Below are positions 56,199 to 64,000 of a stretch of DNA of 64,000 bases, one piece after another (the stretch's first letter is position 1; every line of letters begins with the position of its first letter). The position numbers and the translations under genes were made by a program. Under the pieces are notes generated by a model. The model saw only the letters and a program-made list of their open reading frames with translations. It made no database searches and was not told where the DNA came from. Source of the DNA: Pseudomonas sp. Irchel s3h14 (GTDB taxonomy: Bacteria > Pseudomonadota > Gammaproteobacteria > Pseudomonadales > Pseudomonadaceae); NCBI RefSeq assembly GCF_900187425.1, contig NZ_FYDJ01000006.1, forward strand, positions 1 to 64,000, in the 5' to 3' direction.

Positions 56199-58595
56199 AT
56201 GAAGACAACCATCGAATTGCCTCTCCTGCCATTGCGTGATGTTGTGGTTTATCCGCACATGGTTATCCCGCTGTTCGTGGGGCGCGAGAAATCCATCGAA
56301 GCCCTCGAGGCAGCGATGACGGGCGACAAGCAGATCCTTCTGCTGGCTCAGAGAAACCCTGCTGACGACGATCCCGGTGAAGATGCACTTTATCGCGTAG
56401 GTACCATTGCTACCGTTCTGCAGCTGCTCAAGCTGCCGGACGGCACGGTCAAGGTTTTGGTCGAAGGTGAGCAGCGGGGCGCCGTTGAGCGTTTCAGCGA
56501 AGTGGACGGCCACTGCCGTGCCGAAGTTTCATTGATCGACGAAGTCGACGCGCCAGAGCGCGAGTCGGAAGTGTTCGTCCGCAGCCTGCTGGCTCAGTTC
56601 GAACAATACGTACAGCTGGGCAAGAAAGTCCCCGCTGAGGTCCTGTCGTCGCTCAACAGCATCGACGAGCCAGGCCGCCTGGTCGACACCATGGCCGCGC
56701 ACATGGCCTTGAAGATCGAGCAGAAGCAGGAAATCCTCGAAATCATTGATTTGTCGGCCCGGGTCGAGCACGTTCTGGCGTTGCTGGATGCCGAGATCGA
56801 CCTGCTGCAAGTCGAAAAACGCATTCGCGGTCGCGTCAAAAAACAAATGGAGCGCAGCCAGCGCGAGTACTACCTGAATGAGCAGATGAAGGCCATTCAG
56901 AAAGAGCTCGGCGACAGCGACGAAGGCCACAACGAAATCGAAGAGCTGAAAAAGCGCATCGATGCCGCCGGTCTGCCGAAAGACGCCTTGGCCAAAGCCC
57001 AGGGTGAACTGAACAAGTTAAAACAAATGTCGCCAATGTCTGCGGAAGCGACCGTGGTGCGCTCGTATATTGACTGGCTGGTTCAGGTGCCGTGGAAGGC
57101 GCAGAGCAAAGTGCGTCTGGATCTGGCGCGCGCTGAAGACATTCTCGATGCAGACCACTATGGTCTGGAAGAAGTCAAAGAGCGGATCCTCGAATACCTC
57201 GCCGTGCAAAAACGCGTGAAGAAAATTCGTGGTCCGGTGTTGTGCCTGGTCGGTCCTCCAGGGGTGGGTAAAACCTCTCTGGCGGAGTCGATTGCTCACG
57301 CCACCAACCGCAAATTCGTGCGCATGGCCCTCGGCGGTGTGCGTGATGAAGCGGAAATTCGTGGTCATCGCCGTACTTATATCGGTTCGATGCCAGGAAG
57401 ATTGATTCAAAAGATGACAAAAGTGGGCGTCCGCAACCCGCTGTTCCTGCTCGATGAAATCGACAAAATGGGCAGCGACATGCGTGGCGATCCGGCGTCG
57501 GCGTTGCTGGAAGTGCTCGATCCTGAGCAGAACCACAACTTCAACGATCACTATCTGGAAGTCGACTACGACTTGTCCGATGTGATGTTCCTTTGCACCT
57601 CGAACTCCATGAACATTCCACCAGCCCTGCTGGACCGGATGGAAGTGATTCGCCTGCCGGGTTACACCGAAGACGAAAAGATCAACATCGCCGTCAAATA
57701 CCTTTCGCCAAAGCAGATTACTGCCAATGGTTTGAAAAAAGGCGAGCTGGAATTCGACGCCGAAGCGATCCGCGACATCATCCGCTACTACACCCGCGAA
57801 GCCGGCGTGCGTGGGTTGGAGCGCCAGATTGCCAAGGTTTGCCGCAAGGCGGTCAAAGAGCATGCAATGGAAAAACGCTTCTCGGTGAAGGTCACTGCCG
57901 AGATGCTGGAGCACTTCCTGGGCGTGCGCAAATTCCGCTACGGTCTGGCCGAATCGCAGGATCAGATCGGTCAGGTGACCGGGCTGGCGTGGACTCAAGT
58001 GGGCGGCGAATTGCTGACCATCGAAGCCGCAGTCGTACCGGGTAAAGGCCAGTTGATCAAGACCGGTTCCTTGGGTGACGTCATGGTCGAATCGATCACG
58101 GCGGCCCTGACTGTTGTTCGCAGTCGCGCGAAGAGCCTGGGGATTCCCCTGGACTTCCATGAGAAGCGCGACACGCACATCCATATGCCGGAAGGGGCGA
58201 CCCCGAAGGACGGCCCTAGCGCCGGTGTGGGCATGTGCACGGCTCTGGTGTCGGCATTGACCGGGATCCCTGTGCGTGCGGACGTTGCGATGACTGGCGA
58301 AATTACGCTGCGTGGTCAGGTGCTGGCGATTGGCGGTTTGAAAGAAAAACTGCTCGCTGCTCACCGTGGCGGAATCAAGACCGTGATCATTCCTGAAGAG
58401 AACGTACGCGATCTGAAGGAAATTCCTGACAATATCAAGCAAGATCTGCAGATTAAACCGGTTAAATGGATTGACGAGGTCCTGCAAATTGCGCTGCAAT
58501 ACGCGCCGGAGCCCTTGCCAGATGTAGCTCCAGAGATAGTTGCAAAGGATGAAAAACGCGAGTCTGACTCTAAGGAAAGAATTAGCACGCATTAG
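56199..58595 (+). CDS. lon: ATP-dependent protease La (Lon)
   Basis: The 798-residue protease has the LAN substrate domain (ELPLLPLRDVVVYPHMVIPLFVGREKSI), a coiled region, AAA+ module with Walker A GPPGVGKT (352-359) and Walker B FLLDEIDKM, and the C-terminal Ser/Lys dyad (Ser674 in DGPSAGVGM, Lys717 in GGLKEKLLAAH). Spacing equals that of E. coli Lon. The ATG at 56199 gives the standard N-terminus. A heat-shock-type promoter lies upstream. Confidence 0.97.
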   Translation: MKTTIELPLLPLRDVVVYPHMVIPLFVGREKSIEALEAAMTGDKQILLLAQRNPADDDPGEDALYRVGTIATVLQLLKLPDGTVKVLVEGEQRGAVERFSEVDGHCRAEVSLIDEVDAPERESEVFVRSLLAQFEQYVQLGKKVPAEVLSSLNSIDEPGRLVDTMAAHMALKIEQKQEILEIIDLSARVEHVLALLDAEIDLLQVEKRIRGRVKKQMERSQREYYLNEQMKAIQKELGDSDEGHNEIEELKKRIDAAGLPKDALAKAQGELNKLKQMSPMSAEATVVRSYIDWLVQVPWKAQSKVRLDLARAEDILDADHYGLEEVKERILEYLAVQKRVKKIRGPVLCLVGPPGVGKTSLAESIAHATNRKFVRMALGGVRDEAEIRGHRRTYIGSMPGRLIQKMTKVGVRNPLFLLDEIDKMGSDMRGDPASALLEVLDPEQNHNFNDHYLEVDYDLSDVMFLCTSNSMNIPPALLDRMEVIRLPGYTEDEKINIAVKYLSPKQITANGLKKGELEFDAEAIRDIIRYYTREAGVRGLERQIAKVCRKAVKEHAMEKRFSVKVTAEMLEHFLGVRKFRYGLAESQDQIGQVTGLAWTQVGGELLTIEAAVVPGKGQLIKTGSLGDVMVESITAALTVVRSRAKSLGIPLDFHEKRDTHIHMPEGATPKDGPSAGVGMCTALVSALTGIPVRADVAMTGEITLRGQVLAIGGLKEKLLAAHRGGIKTVIIPEENVRDLKEIPDNIKQDLQIKPVKWIDEVLQIALQYAPEPLPDVAPEIVAKDEKRESDSKERISTH

Positions 58596-58618
58596 TACGC
58601 ATTTGCCTGGGTGGCTTG

Positions 58619-58648
58619 TTGACAGCTTTTTAGAGCCCTTGTTATAAA
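58619..58648 (+). promoter_or_regulatory. Sigma-70 promoter of hupB with overlapping palindrome
   Basis: TTGACA at 58619-58624 and TATAAA at 58643-58648 are 18 bases apart. An inverted repeat (AGAGCC / GGCTCT) flanks the -10 box, so a regulator could bind there. Confidence 0.8.
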
Positions 58649-58742
58649 GCGGCTCTTAAGTGTCTGTAGGCCATTCAGCACTCGTTTTTGCTTTCACCAA
58701 AAAACTTAGAATCATACTCAGATAGATATAAGGGGACTTAGA

Positions 58743-59015
58743 GTGAACAAGTCGGAACTGATTGATGCTATCGCTGCATCCGCTGATATCCCGAAAGCTG
58801 CTGCTGGCCGTGCGCTGGACGCTGTAATCGAATCCGTCACTGGCGCTCTCAAGGCTGGCGACTCTGTTGTTCTGGTTGGTTTCGGTACTTTCTCCGTAAC
58901 TGATCGTCCAGCTCGCATTGGTCGTAACCCACAGACCGGTAAGACGCTGGAAATCGCAGCTGCTAAAAAACCAGGTTTCAAAGCCGGTAAAGCACTGAAA
59001 GAAGCTGTCAACTAA
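58743..59015 (+). CDS. hupB: DNA-binding protein HU-beta
   Basis: The 90-residue nucleoid protein has the full HU fold ([73 protein letters not shown]) with the RNPQTG DNA-intercalating arm. Its position after lon is conserved. GGGGAC precedes the GTG start. Confidence 0.97.
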   Translation: MNKSELIDAIAASADIPKAAAGRALDAVIESVTGALKAGDSVVLVGFGTFSVTDRPARIGRNPQTGKTLEIAAAKKPGFKAGKALKEAVN

Positions 59016-59068
59016 GTTCGATTCAGGTTTTTGCCTATCCGGGTCGGGGTCATGCCTGACCTGGCAGC

Positions 59069-59146
59069 GGAGCGGTAGTCCAGTCGGCGAGTCGCCGATC
59101 CGAGACACCGAGGCTCGCAAGTTCGAGTCATCGGTCCGCTCCGCCA
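59069..59146 (+). pseudogene. Degenerate tRNA-Asp-like locus
   Basis: The ends look like tRNA-Asp: acceptor arms GGAGCGG and CCGCTCC pair perfectly, GCCA follows, the D-arm side reads TAGTCCAGTCGG, and the T loop GTTCGAGTC is intact. The centre does not fold as a cloverleaf: no D-stem partner, no anticodon stem with GTC, and T-stem sides GCAAG and CATCG do not pair. Alternative stems (CCGAT with ATCGG, CGAG with CTCG) form instead. A terminator follows directly, as for a true tRNA gene. Likely a decayed or recombined tRNA-Asp, or a structured RNA derived from one. Confidence 0.7.
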
Positions 59147-59153
59147 GTTACGA

Positions 59154-59184
59154 GAAGGCGCATCCTCGGATGCGCCTTTCTTCT
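59154..59184 (+). terminator. Intrinsic terminator after the tRNA-like locus
   Basis: AAGGCGCATCC and GGATGCGCCTT pair around TC, followed by TCTTCT. Confidence 0.85.
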
Positions 59185-59248
59185 ATCCGGATTCTACCCA
59201 CGCTCCACGGTTGCCTAATTTTGAAGTTCAACCGTTTCTGGGGGACGC

Positions 59249-61120
59249 ATGCTGCAGAATATCAGGGACAATTCACAAGGCTGGATTGCCAAGACCATTA
59301 TCGGGATCATCGTTGTACTGATGGCTTTCACCGGTATCGAGGCCATTTTCCAGGCGACGACCAACAGCCAGGATGCGGCCAAGGTCAATGGTGAAGAAAT
59401 CAGTCAAAACGAGCTGAACCAGGCGGTTGATATGCAACGCCGTCAGCTCATGCAACAGCTGGGCAAGGATTTCGATGCTTCCTTGCTCGATGAAAAAATG
59501 CTGCGCGAATCGGCCCTCAAAGGTCTGATCGACCGCAAGCTGCTGCTGCAAGGTGCAGAAGACTCGAAGTTCGCTTTTTCTGAAGCTGCTTTGGACCAGG
59601 TGATCCTGCTGACGCCTGAATTCCAGGTTGATGGCAAGTTCAGCCCTGAGCGTTTCGACCAGGTTATTCGCCAACTCGGCTACAGCCGCATGCAATTCCG
59701 CCAGATGCTGGCTCAGGAAATGCTGATCGGTCAGCTGCGTGCTGGTCTGGCAGGTAGCGGTTTCGTCACCGACGCACAGGTTCTGGCATTCGCCCGTCTG
59801 GAAAAACAGACCCGCGATTTCGCTTCGCTGAACGTCACGGCTGACCCGGCGGCTGTGAAGCTGACCGACGATGAAGTCAAAGCCTACTACGACGAACACG
59901 CCAAGGAATTCATGACGCCGGATCAGGTGGTCATTGATTACCTGGAGTTGAAGAAGGCTTCCTTCTTTGATCAGGTCAGCGTCAAGGACGAAGACCTGCA
60001 AGCGGCGTATCAGAAAGAAACCGCGAACCTGTCGGAACAACGCCGGGCCGCGCATATTCTGATCGAAGTGAACGACAAGGCGACCGAAGCACAAGCCAAG
60101 GTCAAGATCGAAGAGATCCAGGCGCGTCTGGCAAAAGGCGAGAAGTTCGAAGCTCTGGCCAAGGAGTTCTCCCAGGACCCTGGTTCGGCGAACAACGGCG
60201 GTGACCTCGGCTATGCCGGTCCTGGCGTCTACGATCCAGCCTTCGAAACCGCGCTGTATGCGTTGGCCAAGGATCAGGTCTCGGCACCGGTCCGCACCGA
60301 CTTCGGTTTTCACCTGATCAAGCTGTTGGGTGTCGAAGCGCCTGAAGTGCCGACGCTCGCCAGCCTGAAAGACAAGCTGACCCGTGAGCTGAAAACCCAG
60401 CAGGTCGAGCAGCGTTTCGTCGAGGCGACCAAGCAACTGGAAGACTCGTCGTTCGAAGCCTCCGATCTGGCTCAGCCGGCGCAGGACCTGAAGCTCACTG
60501 TTCAAACGTCCAAACCGTTCGGCCGTGAAGGTGGCGAAGGTGTTGCGGCCAACCGTGCCGTGATCGCTGCTGCGTTCAGCCCTGAAGTGCTGGATGAGGG
60601 TGCCAACAGCACCGCTATCGAGCTCGATCCGGAAACCGTGATCGTGTTGCGCGCCAAGGAGCACCTGAAGCCTGCGCAACTGCCGCTGGAAAGCGTTGCT
60701 GCCAGCATTCGCGTGCAATTGACCAAGGAGCACGCCAGTGCTGCCGCCAAGACCAAGGCTGAAGAGCTGATTGTCAGCCTGCGTGATGGCAAGACTCCGC
60801 TGGACAAGGCGATCGACGGTCAGAGCTGGAAAGTGACCCAGGCAGCCACTCGTGGCCAGGAAGGGGTTGACCCAACCGTGCTGCAGGCGCTGTTTCGCAT
60901 GCCCAAGCCTGTCGCCAAGGACAAGCCGACCTTCAGCAGCGTGACCCTGGCCGATGGTAGCCTGGTGATTGTGCGTCTGAACGGCGTGAACGAAGCTGCT
61001 GCGCCGACCGAAGAAGAGAAGGCTCAATACCGTCGCTTCCTCGCTTCGCGCATTGGCCAGCAAGACTTTGCGGCCTACCGCAAACTGCTGGAAAGCCAGG
61101 CTGAGATCAAACGCTTCTGA
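59249..61120 (+). CDS. ppiD: Peptidyl-prolyl cis-trans isomerase D
   Basis: The 623-residue periplasmic chaperone is anchored by one N-terminal transmembrane helix (IIGIIVVLMAFTGIEAIF). A SurA-like N-domain follows, then a parvulin domain (RRAAHILIEVNDKATEAQAK to DFGFHLIKLLG). It assists folding of outer-membrane proteins near the Sec translocon. Its place after hupB is conserved. Confidence 0.95.
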   Translation: MLQNIRDNSQGWIAKTIIGIIVVLMAFTGIEAIFQATTNSQDAAKVNGEEISQNELNQAVDMQRRQLMQQLGKDFDASLLDEKMLRESALKGLIDRKLLLQGAEDSKFAFSEAALDQVILLTPEFQVDGKFSPERFDQVIRQLGYSRMQFRQMLAQEMLIGQLRAGLAGSGFVTDAQVLAFARLEKQTRDFASLNVTADPAAVKLTDDEVKAYYDEHAKEFMTPDQVVIDYLELKKASFFDQVSVKDEDLQAAYQKETANLSEQRRAAHILIEVNDKATEAQAKVKIEEIQARLAKGEKFEALAKEFSQDPGSANNGGDLGYAGPGVYDPAFETALYALAKDQVSAPVRTDFGFHLIKLLGVEAPEVPTLASLKDKLTRELKTQQVEQRFVEATKQLEDSSFEASDLAQPAQDLKLTVQTSKPFGREGGEGVAANRAVIAAAFSPEVLDEGANSTAIELDPETVIVLRAKEHLKPAQLPLESVAASIRVQLTKEHASAAAKTKAEELIVSLRDGKTPLDKAIDGQSWKVTQAATRGQEGVDPTVLQALFRMPKPVAKDKPTFSSVTLADGSLVIVRLNGVNEAAAPTEEEKAQYRRFLASRIGQQDFAAYRKLLESQAEIKRF

Positions 61121-61149
61121 TGCCTGACTGAGTTTTGCGCTACACAAAG

Positions 61150-61177
61150 ACCCCGGCCGAAAGGCTGGGGTTTTTTA
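61150..61177 (+). terminator. Intrinsic terminator after ppiD
   Basis: ACCCCGGCC and GGCTGGGGT form the stem around GAAA, followed by six T. Confidence 0.9.
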
Positions 61178-61350
61178 TGGGTGAAACGAAAGCAGCGCGG
61201 GTTACCCGTCGCCTGAGGTATTTACCGCGCGACTTTTTCCTGTAAATGACAGTCAGTAGACTTGTAACTGTTTTAAGACACTAATCGATACTCCGCTAAG
61301 CATCGATCTGTTGCACAATACGCCCCGGACCGTTTTCCTCAGGATGTTCA

Positions 61351-62178
61351 ATGTTTAAATCATTTCCCATGCGTGTTGCAGGGCTGGCGTTGGTGCTGGC
61401 CGCCGCGGCCGGCTGCTCGTCGAAGAAAGCCCCTATCTACGAGCATGAGAACTTCGATGACTCCGGAACGTTTTCGCGCAGCTACCCGGTGACTGATGCG
61501 CAGACGTGCGAAGCCGCCCGTCGGGCGTTGCTCAGCCAGGGCTACATCATCACCAGCTCCGACCCGAAACTGGTCAGCGGACACAAAAGCTTCCAGCAGA
61601 CCGGCGAGACCCACATGGAGATCAGCTTCAGTGTGGTTTGCGCCGATGATGGCAGTGAAGGGCGCCACGCGACGATGTTCGCCAACGCCCTGCAAGACCG
61701 ATATGCGCTGAAGAAGACCAACAACTCCGCCAGCGTTGGTGTAGGCGTGCTGGGTTCTGTTTCGATGCCGATCGGCTCGTCCGACGACTCGATGGTCAAG
61801 GTCGCCAGCGAAACCGTATCGTCGCCCAAGTTCTACGAGCGTTTCTTCACCCTGGTCGAGTTGTTCCTGCCGCCGGAAGCGAAAAAGGCCGCGCACATCA
61901 AGGATAAGCCGAAACCCGATCTCGGCGTGCCTGAAGCCAAGGCCGCACCGGCTCCGTTGGCGCCGACCCCGGCACCTGCGGCAGAACCCGCGCCGGCACC
62001 CGCTGAAGCTGCTCCAGCAGCCTCTGAGCCGATTGCACCGCCGCCTGAAGCCGCTCCGATTGCTCCGGCCGAGAATGCCGAGCCGGCATCGACCACGGAA
62101 ACGGTCACTCCGCCGCCCCAATCAAGCCTGCCTCCACCCACCGAGCCTATTTCGGCCATTCCTGTATCAGGCCAGTAA
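61351..62178 (+). CDS. DUF2242 family lipoprotein with Pro/Ala-rich tail
   Basis: The 275-residue protein has a lipobox AAAGC (Cys22), then a conserved DUF2242 domain (FSRSYPVTDAQTCEAARRALLSQGYIITSSDPKLVSGHKSFQQ; SSPKFYERFFTLVELFL). Residues from about 190 on are low-complexity Pro/Ala/Glu, likely an extended linker in the envelope. Function unknown. Confidence 0.85.
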   Translation: MFKSFPMRVAGLALVLAAAAGCSSKKAPIYEHENFDDSGTFSRSYPVTDAQTCEAARRALLSQGYIITSSDPKLVSGHKSFQQTGETHMEISFSVVCADDGSEGRHATMFANALQDRYALKKTNNSASVGVGVLGSVSMPIGSSDDSMVKVASETVSSPKFYERFFTLVELFLPPEAKKAAHIKDKPKPDLGVPEAKAAPAPLAPTPAPAAEPAPAPAEAAPAASEPIAPPPEAAPIAPAENAEPASTTETVTPPPQSSLPPPTEPISAIPVSGQ

Positions 62179-62438
62179 TCGTGCTCTGACGCTGCGGGAT
62201 CGGGTCAGACGACACCGATCCCGAAGCGGCTTTTAAATTGATCCGCGTCAACCCAGGCCGTTGTCCTACGGCCTGTATCGAAAAAATCCTCCGATAAATT
62301 CCTGACGGCCTGCTACGTTTTATCAAGTAGCTGCTGAGCGGCGTGCCTGCGTCATTTTTCTTTCACGTGGGCACTTTATGCTCGGGGCGCTGGTCATTTA
62401 TTCAGGCGTTTTTTTCAACGAGCTGTGGGGGATTCGAA

Positions 62439-62525
62439 ATGGACGATTATCAAGAAGAGCTGCTCGAGTATCAGGCGTTTGAACTGGACCCACTGGAACC
62501 GGCCGAAGACGCTACCGAGCTGTAA
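62439..62525 (+). CDS. Acidic 28-residue peptide
   Basis: ATG at 62439 is preceded by GGGGGA with six bases between. It encodes MDDYQEELLEYQAFELDPLE and eight more residues (PAEDATEL). Eleven of 28 residues are Asp or Glu and only the initiator region is neutral. It is too short for most ORF callers. Function unknown; the conserved-looking acid/aromatic pattern suggests a protein-binding peptide. Confidence 0.55.
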   Translation: MDDYQEELLEYQAFELDPLEPAEDATEL

Positions 62526-62528
62526 GCG

Positions 62529-63569
62529 TCAAGCGGATTGGCGATGACTGCGGCGAAACTCGCCGGGAGTCTGGCCGCTCCAGCGTTTGAAGGCCCGTTG
62601 AAAGGCTTCGGCTGAGGCAAAGCCCAGCAGATAGGCGATTTCTCCGAACGCCAGTTCGGTATCGCGGATGTAGGTCATGGCCAGGTCGCGACGCGTGTCA
62701 TTGAGGATCGCGCGAAATTGCGTGCCTTCCTCGGCGAGTTTGCGGCGCAAGGTCCAGGTTGGCAGCTTCAGGCGTGCCGCCACTTCTTCCAGGTCGGGTT
62801 CCCGGCCACCATTGAGCAATGGCCCCAGTAACTGAGTGATGCGTTCACGCAGGCTGCGGGTGCGTGTCAGTTGCTCCAGTTCCCGCTCACACAGTTGCAG
62901 CAAGTGTCGCCAGGTGCTCGGGCAGTGTTCCGGGTTGCGCTGGGCGAGGCTGGCAAGGCTCAAGCGCAGTTGATTGTGCTCGCAGCCAAACTGGATCGGG
63001 CAGTCGCCCAACACCTCATAAGCCGTGCGGTAATCCGGCTCATCAAACTCGATCTCGATACGTTCGGCCCGCAACGGGGCAGGGCTTATGCTGGACAATT
63101 GCTGCAACCAGCCCGCGATGATCGAATCCACCACGAAGCGGTTGTAGGCGTTGTAAGGGCTGATGGAATAAAACCGCAGCCAGGCACCTTGGGCGTCTTC
63201 GTGAAAGCTCGATTGACCGCGATAGTTGGAGCCATACAAGGCTTCGAAGCGAATCAGGCACCGCGCGGCTTCTCGCACTGTTGGCGCCTGAGCGGCCGTG
63301 ACCCCGGCAAGGCCGACCTGGCTCAGGCGACTGAGCTGACCCATGCGCAAGCCAAGTGCCGGGTTGTCGGTCAGTTGAATGGCGCTGTGGCCCAGGCGCA
63401 TGTAGCGCGGGATCGAGAGTCGGGCGCTCGCTTCGCTCAGGCGAGCCGCGTCGAGGCCGTATTGTTCGAGCAACGGCTGAGGGTCTGCACCGTGGCTGCG
63501 CACGGCGTCGGCCAGGCTATGAACAAAGCCCACCGACAGATCGCCGAGGCGCATCGGTAACGGTTTCAT
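62529..63569 (-). CDS. AraC-family transcriptional regulator
   Basis: The 346-residue protein has an N-terminal ligand domain of the arabinose-binding-like type found in ArgR/OruR-like AraC proteins and a C-terminal double helix-turn-helix (LEEVAARLKLPTWTLRRKLAEEGTQF; FGEIAYLLGFASAEAFQRAFKRWSGQTPGEFRR). It follows the nitrilase-fold gene by three bases on the minus strand, so both are in one transcript. Confidence 0.9.
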   Translation of the reverse strand: MKPLPMRLGDLSVGFVHSLADAVRSHGADPQPLLEQYGLDAARLSEASARLSIPRYMRLGHSAIQLTDNPALGLRMGQLSRLSQVGLAGVTAAQAPTVREAARCLIRFEALYGSNYRGQSSFHEDAQGAWLRFYSISPYNAYNRFVVDSIIAGWLQQLSSISPAPLRAERIEIEFDEPDYRTAYEVLGDCPIQFGCEHNQLRLSLASLAQRNPEHCPSTWRHLLQLCERELEQLTRTRSLRERITQLLGPLLNGGREPDLEEVAARLKLPTWTLRRKLAEEGTQFRAILNDTRRDLAMTYIRDTELAFGEIAYLLGFASAEAFQRAFKRWSGQTPGEFRRSHRQSA

Positions 63570-63572
63570 CGG

Positions 63573-64000
63573 TTACAACCAGAGGTTCAGCAAACGCGCG
63601 CCACGGGCATTGCCGTCGGCGAACTGCTGCCCGTTGCTGCTGAGAAAACTTTGACCGGCGCTGCCCTGATCCCAGAACTGACCGCGCAGGAACACGCTCA
63701 TGCCGGCGATTGCCTGGCTGCTGGGCGGTTGAGCGGTGAGTGTCAGACGATGCCAGGCCTGGCCTTCGCTGAGTTCGCCGGCCTTGAGACTGACCGAGCC
63801 AGGCGTCGACAGCCCCTTGTAACCGCGCCACGGTTTGTCCCAGGTGCCGCGCCCGACCACAAACGCCGGGACTGCGACGAACTGCGCACCTTGGTCGTCG
63901 AGCTTGCGGTAATTGTCCGGGTACCAGCTGTCGCTGCCGATCAGCACGCCCAGGCGTCCGGCCGGGGTGTCGACGACGTTGAGCGTATGCTCGCCATTGG
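63573..64000 (-). CDS. Nitrilase-fold protein, cut by the window end
   Basis: The visible C-terminal 141 residues belong to the carbon-nitrogen hydrolase superfamily: GRLGVLIGSDSWYPDNYRKLDDQGAQFVAVPAF matches the conserved stretch around the active-site Cys (usually GVLIC-Y-D-S-W-Y-P). Here the Cys position is Gly (LIGSDSWYP), so the protein may be inactive or have a changed chemistry. The 5' part is outside the window. Confidence 0.72.
   Translation of the reverse strand, partial: NGEHTLNVVDTPAGRLGVLIGSDSWYPDNYRKLDDQGAQFVAVPAFVVGRGTWDKPWRGYKGLSTPGSVSLKAGELSEGQAWHRLTLTAQPPSSQAIAGMSVFLRGQFWDQGSAGQSFLSSNGQQFADGNARGARLLNLWL

Noticed and set aside
57018-58592. Minus-strand ORF of 524 residues opposite lon
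   Set aside because: Antisense shadow of lon with biased composition (Phe, His, Gln, Arg). No start signal or domain.
59273-61147. Minus-strand ORF of 624 residues opposite ppiD
   Set aside because: Spans the whole of ppiD in antisense with low-complexity composition. Typical high-G+C shadow.

Overview
The window is a typical core-genome stretch of a Pseudomonas chromosome, most likely from the P. fluorescens group. The evidence is the high G+C, the order folD - tRNA cluster - tig - clpP - clpX - lon - hupB - ppiD, the divergent ampC/ampR pair, selD-selU, and several families of short palindromic intergenic repeats typical of this group. I see no prophage, transposase or CRISPR array. Identifications rest on protein motifs and family resemblance read by eye; no database search was run.

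Layout. 1-9.6 kb: XapX-family membrane peptide, quinone-oxidoreductase-like enzyme, Tsx-like nucleoside porin with a PurR/LacI-type operator, the selenium pair selD-selU, a histidine-phosphatase-fold protein, GST, PhzF-like isomerase, LysE exporter and a HemB with zinc-type cysteines. 9.7-15.3 kb: flavin monooxygenase, two lipoproteins (DUF1615, DUF4349), a secreted protein made of eight identical 13-residue repeats, a second GST and a CBS-domain protein. 15.6-23.2 kb: DNA polymerase II, DUF1810, aldo/keto reductase, a lipoprotein, TauE/SafE permease, VOC protein, DUF4174 and DUF6124-like proteins. 23.4-31.4 kb: ampC/ampR, the glucarate module (gudP-gudD with divergent GntR regulator), and an EamA exporter divergent from a LysR regulator. 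31.5-37.5 kb: trhP, AI-2E-family permease, small proteins, a YGPP-repeat exported protein, shikimate-dehydrogenase-like protein plus cupin, and YceH.

37.8-41.4 kb is a compact envelope-glycan operon: a 19-codon leader ORF overlapping a nucleotide-sugar epimerase (UDP-glucuronate 4-epimerase type), a GT2 polyprenyl-phosphate glycosyltransferase, a LAB_N-domain membrane protein and a GT39/ArnT-like transferase. Together they could make, carry and attach an undecaprenyl-linked sugar, possibly galacturonate, to LPS. 41.4-51.6 kb: DUF1993, SstT, MFS exporter, NhaR, TerC, a C39-peptidase-like lipoprotein lacking its catalytic residues, two Asp/Pro-rich small proteins, PBP7, an MddA-like methyltransferase and FolD.

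51.8-62.2 kb: tRNA-Arg, tRNA-His and tRNA-Leu, then the proteostasis block tig, clpP, clpX, lon (with a sigma-32-like promoter), hupB and ppiD. A degenerate tRNA-Asp-like locus lies between hupB and ppiD. The window ends with a DUF2242 lipoprotein, a 28-residue acidic peptide, an AraC regulator and a truncated nitrilase-fold gene whose catalytic cysteine position is not cysteine.

The best candidates for undescribed biology are the 8 x 13-residue repeat protein, the leader-coupled glycan operon, the tRNA-Asp-like relic and the pseudo-C39 lipoprotein.
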